Below the pieces are notes generated by a model, which was not told the DNA's origin, did not search any database, and saw only the letters and a program-made list of their open reading frames with translations. A DNA stretch of 64,000 bases from Micromonospora carbonacea (lineage in GTDB: Bacteria; Actinomycetota; Actinomycetes; Mycobacteriales; Micromonosporaceae), in the NCBI RefSeq assembly GCF_014205165.1, contig NZ_JACHMZ010000001.1:5562501-5626500 (forward strand), written 5' to 3'. Positions 47,673-55,073 of the stretch are shown here, one piece after another. The stretch's first letter is position 1; each line of letters starts with the position of its first letter. The translations under genes and the position numbers were made by a program.

Positions 47673-49031
47673 TCAGCTGCGGCTCCACCGCTGACTGGCC
47701 GCCCCGGTGCAGTCCCAGATCTGGGTGCGCGTTCCGTTGGCCGTGCCGCCGCTGACCAGGTCCAGGCACCGGCCCGAACCGACAGCGGTGATCGTGCCGT
47801 CGGCGTTGAACCGCCACCGCTGGTTGGACTGGCCGTTGCAGTCCCAGATGATCACCGAGCTGCCGTTCGCGGTGCCGCCGCCGTTGACGTCGAGGCACTT
47901 GCCGCCGAAGACCCGCAGCTCCTGGGCCGCGGTCGAGGTCCAGGCCTGGTTGCTCTGGCCGTGGCAGTCCCAGATGATCGCCGCGGCGCCGTTGGTCTGC
48001 GAGGCGCCGTTGACGTCCAGGCACCGGCCGGCGGCGGAGTTGCGGACGGGCGTGGTGCCGCCCGGCGGCGGCGTGGTCGGGCTGACGGTGGGCGACGGGC
48101 TCGGGCCCGTGCCGTCGAACTGGGTGAAGAACCGCCACACCTCGCCCTTGGTCCAGGTCCGGACCCCGCTGTCGCCGCCGCCGTCCACGGGGCCGGGGGT
48201 GTGACCGCCGTCGAACGCGGCCCACACCACCGGATAGCCGGACCGGCAGCCGGAGTAGGTGGTGGTGATGTGGGTCAGGCTGCCCGCCCTCGGCTCGGGC
48301 GGGCTCTGCGCCGTGCACCCGTTGTTGCGCACGAACGTGTCGCGCAGGGACCGGCCGGCGGAGACGTTGAGCACCGGGTCCCCGATGCCGTGGATCCCCA
48401 TGTACGCGATCGGCTGGGTGCCGCCGCTACAGCCGCTGAGCTGCCCGCCCGAGTAGACCGCGACGGCGCGGAAGACGGTCGCCCGGGAGCAGGCCAGCGA
48501 GTAGCTCATGCCTCCGCCGTAGCTGAAGCCGAGCGCGAACAGCTGCGTCGTGTCGACGCACAGGTCCGCCTCGATCTGCCTGATCATGTCGTCGACGAAG
48601 GTGACGTCCTGGCCGCCGGGATTGGCCCAGCCGTTGCCGTTGCCCTGGGGCGCGACGAAGATCGTGCTGTTGTTCGCCTGCTGGCGCAGCCCGTAGTAGG
48701 ACCAGGCCGCCCCGTCCGTCCCGCCGGAGTCGACGTCGTTGGCGGTGCCCCCGTTCCAGTGGAAGCCGAAGATCAACCGGTAGGGGTGGTTCCGGTCGTA
48801 GTTGTCGGGGATCCGCAGGATGAAGCTGCGGTTCTGGCCGCTGCTCTGGATGGACCGCTGGCCGCTGGTCAACGTGGGCGCCTTGCCGCACCCCGCGGTC
48901 GCCGCGGCCGCCCCGACGCCCGCGGCCGAGGCGGTTCCGCTCAGGCCTCCGGCCAGCGCCGTCGCGCTCACGCCGGCGACGAGCATCGCCGCCGCCGCGA
49001 TGGTTCCGAGAATTGGTCTGCGCTTCGCCAT
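47673..49031 (-). CDS. Secreted esterase (PHB depolymerase/feruloyl esterase type) with ricin-type lectin domain
   Basis: A 452-residue exported enzyme. Signal peptide (ILGTIAAAAMLVAGVSATALA), then an alpha/beta hydrolase of the LpqC/feruloyl-esterase type: FGFHWNGGTANDV (oxyanion region), nucleophile Ser in GFSYGGGMSY, and His in FDGGHTPG. A Ser/Pro/Thr linker leads to a C-terminal ricin B/CBM13 lectin domain with three QxW-type repeats (GRCLDVNGASQTNG, GKCLDVNGGGTANG, GRCLDLVSGGTANG). It probably releases acyl or feruloyl groups from plant polysaccharide. ATG 49031 with AGGAG upstream; its promoter is 280 nt away. Confidence 0.9.
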   Translation of the reverse strand: MAKRRPILGTIAAAAMLVAGVSATALAGGLSGTASAAGVGAAAATAGCGKAPTLTSGQRSIQSSGQNRSFILRIPDNYDRNHPYRLIFGFHWNGGTANDVDSGGTDGAAWSYYGLRQQANNSTIFVAPQGNGNGWANPGGQDVTFVDDMIRQIEADLCVDTTQLFALGFSYGGGMSYSLACSRATVFRAVAVYSGGQLSGCSGGTQPIAYMGIHGIGDPVLNVSAGRSLRDTFVRNNGCTAQSPPEPRAGSLTHITTTYSGCRSGYPVVWAAFDGGHTPGPVDGGGDSGVRTWTKGEVWRFFTQFDGTGPSPSPTVSPTTPPPGGTTPVRNSAAGRCLDVNGASQTNGAAAIIWDCHGQSNQAWTSTAAQELRVFGGKCLDVNGGGTANGSSVIIWDCNGQSNQRWRFNADGTITAVGSGRCLDLVSGGTANGTRTQIWDCTGAASQRWSRS

Positions 49032-49311
49032 CGATGGGCTCCTGCCACTCGGCTCGGACTGCTTCGGGTGCGGGGGTCCACGGGGAGCCCCCTGACGCCA
49101 CGACTGCCGCTCCCGACCACGCCCACCACTGGGGGAACGCGGGGAGAGGCGCACGACGTGCCCGCGGTGCCCGGCTCCGCGTCCGCAGGCTCCATCTCTG
49201 GTCTCGCTGCCCAGGCGGGACCAGGTGGTCTTCGAATCGTCGACGGCATCCGCACCGCGCGGAGCCGGACGCAACCCGGACCGTCCGCTGGCGTCGAACC
49301 GATTCGGCAAG
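49032..49311 (-). other. Leader region of the esterase gene
   Basis: About 270-280 nt between the predicted promoter (49312-49341) and the esterase ATG, on the minus strand. No gene seen. It is GC-rich with several short inverted repeats (for example near 49075-49092). No known riboswitch recognised. Confidence 0.4.
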
Positions 49312-49341
49312 ACCCTAGAGCCATCGAGTGAGATATGTCAA
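49312..49341 (-). promoter_or_regulatory. Promoter of the esterase gene
   Basis: On the minus strand a perfect -35 TTGACA (49341-49336), 18-bp spacer, -10 TAGGGT (49317-49312). Confidence 0.65.
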
Positions 49342-49378
49342 TGCCATGTCCGGCGGGTTGCGGCCGGTCGACCCGCGC

Positions 49379-50632
49379 TCAGTCCTCCCCGTCGACGAGC
49401 ACGAACCCGCCGCCCGGCAGACACCGCGCCCGACACCCGGTCCGGAACATCCGGCTGCCGTCGGGCGCGCCCAGCGGATCGGGCAGGAACCGGGCCAGGG
49501 TCAGGTCCGGCCGGTCGAGGTACCCGACGGCCAGCATGGGGCCGCCCAGGAACAGCTCCCCGACCTCCCCCGTCGGCACCGGCCCGAAGCCGGGGTCGAG
49601 GACGTGCCACCGGTGCTGCGGCAGCGGCGTCAACACCTCACCCTCCGGCGCGACCGCCGCCATCATCGAGGTCTCGGCGAAGCCGAACAGTTCCGTCCTC
49701 TCGGCCAGGCCGGTGCTGCGGTCGATGTGCAGCGACCACCGTGCCGGCCCCGCCGTGTCGTCACCCCGGCCGCCCGTGCCCGGCGCCTGCGCCGCCGGCA
49801 GGAGCAGCTCCGCGCCGGTCAGCAGGGCGCGGGTCGCCGCCACCACGCCGACCAGCGGGCCCGCCGAGGCCGGCACGCTCAGCCGGTCCCCGTGGGCCGA
49901 CGGAGGCAGGCCGCAGGCCCCGGACAACCAGCTCAGCTGCGCACCGCGCCACACCACCCCCACCGCGCCGTCGGCCAGCGGCACCACCAGGGACGGTCCG
50001 GACTCCTCCCCCGGCGGCGCGCCGATCGCCGGCCCGGTGCGGCCATGGGCCTGCCAGAACGCCCCGGTCACGCTGCGCCAGCGCTGCCGGACCACCGGCC
50101 AGCCGTCGGGCGCAGCCGCTCCCGCCGGGGTCAGCACCAGCTCCGGCTGCGCCTCCCGCACCGCCGCGTCCGGGCGGCTGCCGACGCACAGGACACAGGT
50201 GGCTCCGGCCGCCAGCACCGCCAGCGCCGCGGCGACCAGATCCTCGGCGCGCTCGCCGACGACGGCCACCCGCCTGCCGGGGCCGGCGCCGGCGGCGGTC
50301 AGCCGGTCGGCGGCGTCGTCGATCGACTCCCACAACCGCCGGTAGGACAGCCGCAGGTCGCCGACGCACAGCGCCGGCGCATCGGGCTGCTCCCCCGCCG
50401 CCTTGCGGAGCAGGCCGACGAGGCTGACGTCGGTCGCGAGGGAGCGTGCCGCGTCGCCGGCCCGCGACACGCCGGTCAGCTCCGCCACCTGCCGGCCGCA
50501 GGCCTGGATGGTGCCGGCGAACGGCACGACCCGCCACCCGGCGGGCGGCCGTCGACCGATGGGCCAGACCGCGAAATCCCGGGCCTGGCTGACCACCAGT
50601 TGAAAGTAGCGGGACTCCCTCCACCGAGACAT
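49379..50632 (-). CDS. MbtH-like domain fused to a truncated, degenerate adenylation domain
   Basis: A 417-residue protein. Residues about 8-55 are MbtH-like (AVWPIGRRPPAGWRVV keeps the WP and PAGW motifs), but the usual C-terminal CLxYI-WTDMRP is lost. From about 70 it reads as an NRPS adenylation domain: LSYRRLWE (A1), LAAGAT (A2), FGFAETS (A5), GELFLGGPMLAVGY (A6). The A3 phosphate loop is unrecognisable, A7 is FRTGC not YRTGD, and the protein stops before A8, so the catalytic Lys subdomain is missing. Probably inactive as an adenylate former; perhaps a chaperone or ligand sensor. ATG 50632 with GGGAG. Confidence 0.75.
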   Translation of the reverse strand: MSRWRESRYFQLVVSQARDFAVWPIGRRPPAGWRVVPFAGTIQACGRQVAELTGVSRAGDAARSLATDVSLVGLLRKAAGEQPDAPALCVGDLRLSYRRLWESIDDAADRLTAAGAGPGRRVAVVGERAEDLVAAALAVLAAGATCVLCVGSRPDAAVREAQPELVLTPAGAAAPDGWPVVRQRWRSVTGAFWQAHGRTGPAIGAPPGEESGPSLVVPLADGAVGVVWRGAQLSWLSGACGLPPSAHGDRLSVPASAGPLVGVVAATRALLTGAELLLPAAQAPGTGGRGDDTAGPARWSLHIDRSTGLAERTELFGFAETSMMAAVAPEGEVLTPLPQHRWHVLDPGFGPVPTGEVGELFLGGPMLAVGYLDRPDLTLARFLPDPLGAPDGSRMFRTGCRARCLPGGGFVLVDGED

Positions 50633-50729
50633 GCGGCTCTCCCAGTTCCGGAGACTGGCCCGGCATACATCCCGCCGGCGCGAGGCCGGGAGAACACCGG
50701 GCGAAACCTCGACGACATCCGACCGAACC

Positions 50730-50761
50730 AACCTAGGGGACCCCGGTCATGGCTCGGTCAT
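50730..50761 (-). promoter_or_regulatory. SARP-type direct-repeat box with -10
   Basis: On the minus strand ATGACCG-AGCC-ATGACCG: two identical heptamers with an 11-bp period (50761-50744), then 8 bp, then TAGGTT (50735-50730). This is the geometry of AfsR/ActII-ORF4 activated promoters. It precedes the MbtH-fusion gene, whose ATG is 98 bp downstream. Confidence 0.65.
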
Positions 50762-50785
50762 GCCTCACGATGCGTGTCGCGGTCG

Positions 50786-51469
50786 TCAGCGGGCGCTCGG
50801 CCGGTCGTCCATCGGCTTGATCAGCCGGGCGGCGGTCGCCTTGCGGATCGCGTCCACCCGGGACACCGCCTGCAGCTTGGCGTAGATGTTGGTGAGGTGC
50901 CGCTTGACCGTCGCCTCGGTGATGAAGAGCCGGCTGGCGATCTGCGCGTTGCTCATCGCCTCCGCGGTGAGCCGGAGGACCTCCAGCTCCCGCGAGGTCA
51001 ACGGCGTGCCGTTCGTCCGCGGCTTCTGCCGGTCCAGCCGTTCCACCGTCTCGCGGGAGACCGCCAGCAGGACGCTCTGCGTGGGCCGGCGGACCACCGA
51101 GCGCACCGCGGCGACCAGGTCGTCTCGCAGGATCGTCTTGAGCAGGTACGCCACGGCACCGGCCTCCAACAGATCGTGCACCATGTCCGGGTCGTCGTGC
51201 ATGGTCAACACGATCACCCGGGTCTCCGGCGCCACCCGCCGGGCCTGCCGGATCACCGCCGCCGCGCCCGGACCCGGCATCTCCACGTCGAGCAGCAGGA
51301 CGTCCGGGCGCAGGCGCATCACGAGGGCCAGCGCCTCCGGGCCGGAGGACGCCTCACCGACCACCGCGAACTCCGGCTCGGTGGAGAGCATCTCCCGGAT
51401 GCCGTCGCGCAGCAGGGTGTGGTCGTCGGCCAGGCACACCCGGATCTGGGGCCGGTCCGCGTCGGTCAC
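50786..51469 (-). CDS. NarL/FixJ-family (LuxR-type) response regulator
   Basis: A 227-residue regulator. Receiver domain with DD (LADDHTLLRDG), phosphoacceptor Asp in VLLLDVEMPG, and Lys in YLLKTILRDD; C-terminal LuxR HTH (LTSRELEVLRLTAEAMSNAQIASRLFITEATVKRHLTNIYAKL). The GTG start overlaps the kinase stop by 4 bp, so the two are a cognate pair. Target is unknown, but the neighbouring MbtH-fusion and prenyltransferase genes are candidates. Confidence 0.94.
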   Translation of the reverse strand: MTDADRPQIRVCLADDHTLLRDGIREMLSTEPEFAVVGEASSGPEALALVMRLRPDVLLLDVEMPGPGAAAVIRQARRVAPETRVIVLTMHDDPDMVHDLLEAGAVAYLLKTILRDDLVAAVRSVVRRPTQSVLLAVSRETVERLDRQKPRTNGTPLTSRELEVLRLTAEAMSNAQIASRLFITEATVKRHLTNIYAKLQAVSRVDAIRKATAARLIKPMDDRPSAR

Positions 51470-52548
51470 AGGCCCGCCTCGGCGAAGGGGATCCGCACCT
51501 CGACGCGGGTGCCCTGACCGGGCGCGCTGATCACTTCGACCTGCCCGTGCAGCAACAGGGCCCGCTCGAACATCGACGGCAGGCCGCCCCGGGCGCGCTC
51601 CGGATCAGTGGTGTCGAAGCCGCACCCGTCGTCGACCACCATGGCGGCCACCGCGTTGTCCCCCACGTCCACCGCGATGTCCAGCCGGCTCGGCTCGGCG
51701 TGCCGCAACGCGTTGCGGGCGGCCTCCCGCAGGATCAGGTAGAGCTCCTCCAGCACGTCGGGCGGGAGGACCTTGAGATCGCCGTTGGTCAGCAGCGAGA
51801 ACTGCACCGCGGGCGGGACGTTGGCCTCCAGGTAGCCGCGCAGGGTGCGCTCCAGGCCGTATTCGCCCACGGAACGACGAAGCTCGGCGGAGAGGCCGCG
51901 CACCGTGCGGACCGCCTCGTCCAGCGACTCGATGGCCGAATCGATCTTGGCGCGGGCCTGCTCCGGGTCGCGGTCGGCGTAGTGCCGGTGCAGGTCGAGC
52001 CGGTGCAGGGTGAGCCCCATCTCGTGCAGCACCCGGTCGTGCAGCTCGCGGGCGATCCGGGTGCGCTCCTCCTGCCGGGACGCCTGGAGCTTCTCCATCA
52101 GGAAGCCCACGTACGACAGCGAGGCCAGCGCGACCCGCGCCATGATCGCCTCGTGCAGCGCGCGGCTGAGCCGCAGCGCCCCGGCGCTGTCCGCGGCCGG
52201 CAGGCCACGCGTGATGATCGGCAGCATCACCTCGAAGAGCGTGGTCGCGGCGCGGAGCGACTGGACCGGGTGAATGCCGCGCCGGGCCCGGTCGGCACCG
52301 ATGTCGACGGCGAACAACCGGGCCTCGCCGACCAGATCCATCGGTGGCGCCTCCGTCATGGACACCCGGGCCGCGACGTCGCTGAGCACCGCCTGCACCT
52401 GTGCCGCGAGCTGCGCCAGGACGTCGGGACCGTTGGCCAGGTCACTTTCCTGCTGATGCAGTGACTGCTGAAACGCTTCGACGATCTCGCGCGCCATCGA
52501 GGACAGTTCGGCCTCGGCCACGGGCTGCATCGCGTACGGATTCGCCAC
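51466..52548 (-). CDS. Soluble NarL-type sensor histidine kinase
   Basis: About 360 residues, no transmembrane segment. An N-terminal helical sensor (about 20-160) is followed by HisKA_3 with phosphoacceptor His in RIARELHDRVLHEMG, and a HATPase with LREAARNALRHAEPS (N-box) and VDDGCGFD. I prefer GTG 52548 (VANPYAMQP), preceded by GGGGGGG; an in-frame GTG at 52581 is an alternative. The signal must be cytoplasmic. Operonic with the response regulator downstream. Confidence 0.9.
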   Translation of the reverse strand: MANPYAMQPVAEAELSSMAREIVEAFQQSLHQQESDLANGPDVLAQLAAQVQAVLSDVAARVSMTEAPPMDLVGEARLFAVDIGADRARRGIHPVQSLRAATTLFEVMLPIITRGLPAADSAGALRLSRALHEAIMARVALASLSYVGFLMEKLQASRQEERTRIARELHDRVLHEMGLTLHRLDLHRHYADRDPEQARAKIDSAIESLDEAVRTVRGLSAELRRSVGEYGLERTLRGYLEANVPPAVQFSLLTNGDLKVLPPDVLEELYLILREAARNALRHAEPSRLDIAVDVGDNAVAAMVVDDGCGFDTTDPERARGGLPSMFERALLLHGQVEVISAPGQGTRVEVRIPFAEAGL

Positions 52549-52674
52549 GGACCCCCCCGCTGTCTCGCCAGAGGCTACCACGGTAGCGTGCCTGTAGCGG
52601 AGCGTAGACCCTTGGCGGGCAGTGACGAAGATAACCGTCCACTTCCGACACTGCCGTCGCCGCCCGGCCCGCCG

Positions 52675-53625
52675 TCAGGCGGGGAGGAACCCCAGCACGC
52701 TCAGGTGCACGGCGTACTGGCTGACCATGAAGAGCCGGTACGGGCGGCGCTGGAGCCACCGCCCGGTGGCACCGGCCCCGGTGAGCAGGCAACCGACCAC
52801 CCCCGTCGCGCCGATCGCCAGCACCACCGCCGGCAGGATCAGCACCGGGGCCACCACCAGGGCGCCCGACAGCAGCACGCCGCCGGCCACCACCACCAGG
52901 ACGGCCATCAACCGGCGGGCGGCCCGGTCGCCCAGCAGCACCGGCAGGGTGCGCCGGCCGGCCGCCCGGTCACCGGCCACATCGGAGAGGTCCTTGGTGG
53001 TGCCGCCCAGCGCCATCCACAGCGACATCGCGACCGACAGCACGACCAGCTCCGGGCCCACCGGCCCGCCCGACGCGGCGGCGCCGGCCAGGTAGGTGAC
53101 GATCCCACCCGACACCACCACCAGCACGAAGCCGAACATGTTGCCCTTCTGCGGCCGGGGACCGGCCGAGTAGAGCCAGCCGAGGGCCAACATCAGCGCC
53201 ACCAGCCCGACCAGGCGCGTCGAGACCGTCGCCGCCGACAGGAGGGCGAGCCCGGCCAGGGCCACCACGATCCGCCGGGCCACGCCGATCGGGAGCGCCC
53301 CGGTGGCGAGCGGTCGCGGCGAGCCGTTACGCCGGTCCTCGACCTGGTCGGAGAGCCCGTTCAGCAGGTACACGAACCAGGTCGCGCAGAGCCAGGCGAA
53401 CGCGCCGGCCAGCAGCGAGCCGGGCCGGGTCAGCACCGCCTGCGGTGCGGCCACGGCCGCACCCGCGAGGAAGCGCAACTGGAAGACGACCTGGACGACG
53501 GGGCGGGCCTCCCGCCAACTCGCCACCACGTGCTGGCAGCCTTCCAAGACCGCCACCGACGACGGCCGCACGACACCGACGGACCGGGTGTACCGGTCGA
53601 ACCGAATTACCGAGTGGTAGGTCAT
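52675..53625 (-). CDS. UbiA-family prenyltransferase
   Basis: About 316 residues with some eight transmembrane helices. Both Asp-rich motifs of the UbiA family are present: NGLSDQVEDRRNGS (NxxxDxxxD) and KDLSDVAGDRAAG (DxxxD). They bind the prenyl diphosphate through Mg. Substrate is unknown; the sequence is closer to the chlorophyll-synthase/homogentisate type than to the second UbiA at 59673. I start at ATG 53625; the open frame reaches GTG 53676, but that stretch has atypical codon use. No clear Shine-Dalgarno. Confidence 0.85.
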   Translation of the reverse strand: MTYHSVIRFDRYTRSVGVVRPSSVAVLEGCQHVVASWREARPVVQVVFQLRFLAGAAVAAPQAVLTRPGSLLAGAFAWLCATWFVYLLNGLSDQVEDRRNGSPRPLATGALPIGVARRIVVALAGLALLSAATVSTRLVGLVALMLALGWLYSAGPRPQKGNMFGFVLVVVSGGIVTYLAGAAASGGPVGPELVVLSVAMSLWMALGGTTKDLSDVAGDRAAGRRTLPVLLGDRAARRLMAVLVVVAGGVLLSGALVVAPVLILPAVVLAIGATGVVGCLLTGAGATGRWLQRRPYRLFMVSQYAVHLSVLGFLPA

Positions 53626-53681
53626 GTGAATATCGTGGACGCGAAACGCGTTACCCGGTTCACCCGACCCACTCACTTACG

Positions 53682-53715
53682 CCTACGACGTAGGTAGCAG
53701 ACCCCCTACTACCTA
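53682..53715. promoter_or_regulatory. Nested inverted repeats between the UbiA and SARP genes
   Basis: CCTAC-GAC-GTAGG (53682-53694) overlaps TAGGTAG (53691-53697), which pairs across 11 bp with CTACCTA (53709-53715). It lies in the divergent gap, next to a TTGACA at 53716-53721. Candidate operator. Confidence 0.45.
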
Positions 53716-53740
53716 TTGACACTTCCGTGGCCACATTGAC

Positions 53741-53778
53741 TGCGCCACCTTGGCCTCCGCCGCGCAGGCTATTTACGG
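53741..53778 (+). promoter_or_regulatory. Shared-motif promoter of the SARP gene
   Basis: TGCGCCACCTTGGCC (53741-53755) whose TTGGCC can serve as -35, then a 17-bp spacer and TTACGG (53773-53778). The identical 15-mer with the same spacing to TAACGT occurs at 54977-55014. Confidence 0.5.
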
Positions 53779-53827
53779 TCGGCAGGGCACCCACAGCCCA
53801 GTGGACGACAGAGCGTGGTGGAACACT

Positions 53828-54538
53828 ATGTCAGACATCGCAGTCACGTCGAGCGCCGAACTGCTCGGCGGATTTCGGATCACCATCGACGGCCGAACCG
53901 TCACCAACTGGCGGGCCGGCAAGTCCCAGGCGCTCGTGCAATACCTGCTGCTGCACCGGGGCCGACCGGTCAGCCGGGACACCCTCCGCTCGGCGCTGTG
54001 GCCGCACCTGCCCCCGTCTGCCGGCGTCACCTCGGTGAAGGCCGCGGTGCACGGGGCCCGCCGCGCCCTCTGCGTACCGGGCGAACGGCACTCGCCGGTG
54101 CGGATCGCCTCGGTGGACGGCGGCTACCTGCTCCAGGCCGACCACCTCCGGATCGACGTGGCCACCTTCGAACGGCGGATGACCGCCGCCACCGCCGCGG
54201 TCGCCGGCGGCGACCGGACGCTGGCCGCTGGGCACCTGCGGCGCGCGCTGGAGGTCTACCGGGGCGACCTGCTGCCCAACCAGGACGCGGAGTGGGCGGT
54301 GGCCGAGCGGGAGTGGTGCCGGGTCCGCGCCCTGCACGCCCTGCGGCTCCTCAGCGACCTGGCCCTGGATACCGGGGACTGGTGGGCCGCGATCCGCTGG
54401 AACCGCCGGGCGTTGGAGGTGGACCCGTACGACCCGGCGGCCTTCACCGTCCTGGCCGACTGCCACCGCCGGCTCGGCATCACCGGGGCGGCGCTGCGCT
54501 GGGACGAGCTCGCCCAGAGCCGGCTGGCGCAGGTGTGA
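53828..54538 (+). CDS. SARP-like (OmpR-type wHTH plus BTAD) transcriptional regulator
   Basis: A 236-residue protein: winged helix (AELLGGFRITIDGRTVTNWRAGKSQALVQYLLLHRGRPVSRDTLRSALWP ... VRIASVDGGYLLQ) followed by a bacterial transcriptional activation domain (about 100-236, IDVATFERRM ... YRGDLLPNQDAEW ... AIRWNRRALEVDPYDPAAFTVLADCHRR). It is a typical SARP size, so a pathway-specific activator. A heptamer repeat of SARP geometry lies before the MbtH-fusion gene at 50744-50761. Followed after 40 bp by the small peptide gene. Confidence 0.9.
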   Translation: MSDIAVTSSAELLGGFRITIDGRTVTNWRAGKSQALVQYLLLHRGRPVSRDTLRSALWPHLPPSAGVTSVKAAVHGARRALCVPGERHSPVRIASVDGGYLLQADHLRIDVATFERRMTAATAAVAGGDRTLAAGHLRRALEVYRGDLLPNQDAEWAVAEREWCRVRALHALRLLSDLALDTGDWWAAIRWNRRALEVDPYDPAAFTVLADCHRRLGITGAALRWDELAQSRLAQV

Positions 54539-54578
54539 CCACCGGAAGGAACCGACCGCAACCCATGGAGGGAGCAGC

Positions 54579-54812
54579 ATGACCATCACGATCCCGCTGA
54601 AGCACCCGACCCCGACCGCGCCGCCCCGGGCCGCCGGTGACCAGCTCCCGGCCGGCCCGCCGACGCCGGACCCCACGCCGGGCCCGACGCCGCCCGCCCG
54701 CCGCTCGCTGGGCAGCCGGTGGCGGCAGGCCCTGCACCGCATGCGGCGGAGCGTGCGGGCGATCGCCGACGACTGCCCCCCGATCCTGCTCTACACCGCG
54801 CACCGCAACTGA
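54579..54812 (+). CDS. Small 77-residue peptide of unknown function
   Basis: A short gene with a very good Shine-Dalgarno (GGAGGGAG at 54567-54574) and its own terminator. The first 40 residues are Pro/Thr-rich and disordered-looking; the middle is a basic helix (SLGSRWRQALHRMRRSVRAI); the end is ADDCPPILLYTAHRN with a single Cys. It follows the SARP gene by 40 bp and is probably cotranscribed. It could be a precursor peptide, a regulator or a small adaptor; no maturation enzyme of a known RiPP class is next to it. Confidence 0.65.
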   Translation: MTITIPLKHPTPTAPPRAAGDQLPAGPPTPDPTPGPTPPARRSLGSRWRQALHRMRRSVRAIADDCPPILLYTAHRN

Positions 54813-54843
54813 GCCCCAGCCGCACCCGCGCCACCCTGACCGA

Positions 54844-54881
54844 GGGCGCCCCGCACGTCGTGCCAGACGTGCGGGGCGCCC
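54844..54881 (+). terminator. Terminator after the small peptide gene
   Basis: Perfect 15-bp stem (54844-54858 with 54867-54881), 8-nt loop, followed by CTTTCTCT. Strong and oriented with the plus strand; separates the SARP-peptide transcript from the glycosyltransferase operon. Confidence 0.9.
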
Positions 54882-54976
54882 CTTTCTCTGCCGTCCTGCC
54901 ACTGCGGGAAAGAACCATGCGCTGATAGTCGTAGATGGACCTTCCACCTTCGAGGAAATCCCACCCGAATGAGGAT

Positions 54977-55014
54977 GCGCCACCTTGGCCAAAGGAATCG
55001 ACGTCCCTAACGTC
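54977..55014 (+). promoter_or_regulatory. Shared-motif promoter of the glycosyltransferase operon
   Basis: TGCGCCACCTTGGCC (54977-54991), 17-bp spacer, TAACGT (55009-55014). Same 15-mer and spacing as 53741-53778. The predicted start leaves a leader of about 50 nt before the ATG at 55074. Confidence 0.55.
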
Positions 55015-55073
55015 GTTGGCACCGGTATTCATCGACGTCGACCACGGCGTCGGGAGTGAGGGGGAGAGGCCGA

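Noticed and set aside
48000..49000. Cellulose- or xylan-specific polysaccharide hydrolase
   Set aside because: The GxSxG-type nucleophile and His fit an esterase; the ricin-type domain binds sugar but no glycosidase acid/base motif is present.
49032..49331. Small plus-strand frames upstream of the esterase gene
   Set aside because: They lie in the esterase leader and promoter, have no ribosome sites and show GC-shadow composition.
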